Part shown: in pieces, positions 6,664-6,878 of the stretch
Position numbering within the stretch: the first letter of the stretch is position 1
Layout of the letters: every line of letters begins with the position of its first letter
Assembly: GCA_934255105.1 (NCBI GenBank)
Contig: CAKQNH010000252.1
Location: 1 to 6,878, forward strand
DNA from: an uncultured Pirellulaceae bacterium
GTDB taxonomy: Bacteria > Planctomycetota > Planctomycetia > Pirellulales > Pirellulaceae
Direction of reading: 5' to 3'
Length of the DNA: 6,878 nt
Made by a program: the position numbers and the translations under genes
Notes under the pieces: generated by a model
What the model was told of the DNA's origin: nothing
The model's database searches: none
Seen by the model: only the letters and a program-made list of their open reading frames with translations

Positions 6664-6878
6664 ATGACCAAGTACCTCCTTGGGTTGTCGCTGGCAACTT
6701 TACTCGTTGCTGGATGCTCACCAGATGCACTTCAATCTAGTTTGCTTGAGTCGACGATTTCCAGGATTCAGCCCGGAGCCAGCAACTCACAGCAACCGGG
6801 AGCCAGTATTTCCCAACAGCCCGAAGCCAGCAATTCTAAGCTGTCCGAGAAGGTCGTTGGTTCGGTATTGTTGCGTCC
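6664..6878 (+). CDS. Putative lipoprotein, 5' part only
   Basis: The frame runs off the right edge after 71 complete codons. The N-terminus (MTKYLLGLSLATLLVAGC) is a short, classical lipoprotein signal peptide with lipobox VAGC and acceptor Cys18. Residues 36-59 are three copies of an octapeptide, QPGASNSQ, QPGASISQ and QPEASNSK, probably a flexible tether between lipid anchor and folded domain. The folded part, if any, is beyond the window, so function cannot be named. An in-frame ATG at 6655 would add three residues (MID); neither start has a good Shine-Dalgarno. The 49-nt gap after the cytochrome has no convincing hairpin terminator, only a T-rich run (6645-6652), so co-transcription with the operon is possible. 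Confidence 0.8.
   Translation, partial: MTKYLLGLSLATLLVAGCSPDALQSSLLESTISRIQPGASNSQQPGASISQQPEASNSKLSEKVVGSVLLR
6769..6840 (+). repeat. 24-bp tandem repeat in the lipoprotein gene
   Basis: Three units (6769-6792, 6793-6816, 6817-6840) encode the octapeptide tether. The copies differ mainly at third codon positions and a few replacements, and all keep the frame. Confidence 0.88.

Overview
The window reads as part of a planctomycete genome, probably Pirellulaceae/Rhodopirellula-like. The reasons are a lipoprotein that resembles a family I associate with planctomycetes, multihaem c-type cytochrome genes, GTG and TTG start codons, mostly weak Shine-Dalgarno signals, and many short tandem repeats. 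This assignment is inference from protein style, not from a marker gene.

Layout. Positions 1-93 hold three head-to-tail copies of a 31-bp repeat with a hairpin core. A short coding-like tail follows to 186, possibly the severed 3' end of a gene. Positions 187-591 hold no gene I can support: only a small hairpin and an open stretch with a protein-like composition. From 592 to 6614 four genes lie on the + strand with gaps of 3 nt and 0 nt and a 4-nt overlap, almost certainly one transcript: a putative outer-membrane or periplasmic lipoprotein (592-1476), a cyclic-nucleotide-binding-domain protein fused to a four-cluster ferredoxin module (1480-3315), a five-helix membrane protein with two His-x13-His pairs expected to bind two b haems (3316-4134), and a membrane-anchored decahaem cytochrome c with a cysteine-rich cytoplasmic head (4131-6614). 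A second lipoprotein gene with an octapeptide repeat starts at 6664 and runs off the right edge.

Working model (inference). The last three genes of the operon look like a trans-membrane electron conduit. Electrons would enter the cytoplasmic [4Fe-4S] protein, pass across the membrane through two stacked b haems, and leave through ten periplasmic c haems. The CNB domain on the ferredoxin would make transfer or assembly responsive to a small ligand, and the Cys-rich head of the cytochrome could dock to or extend the cytoplasmic relay. No flavoprotein donor, terminal reductase or cytochrome-maturation gene is visible, so direction and partners are unknown. I give no gene symbols because I recognise none with confidence.
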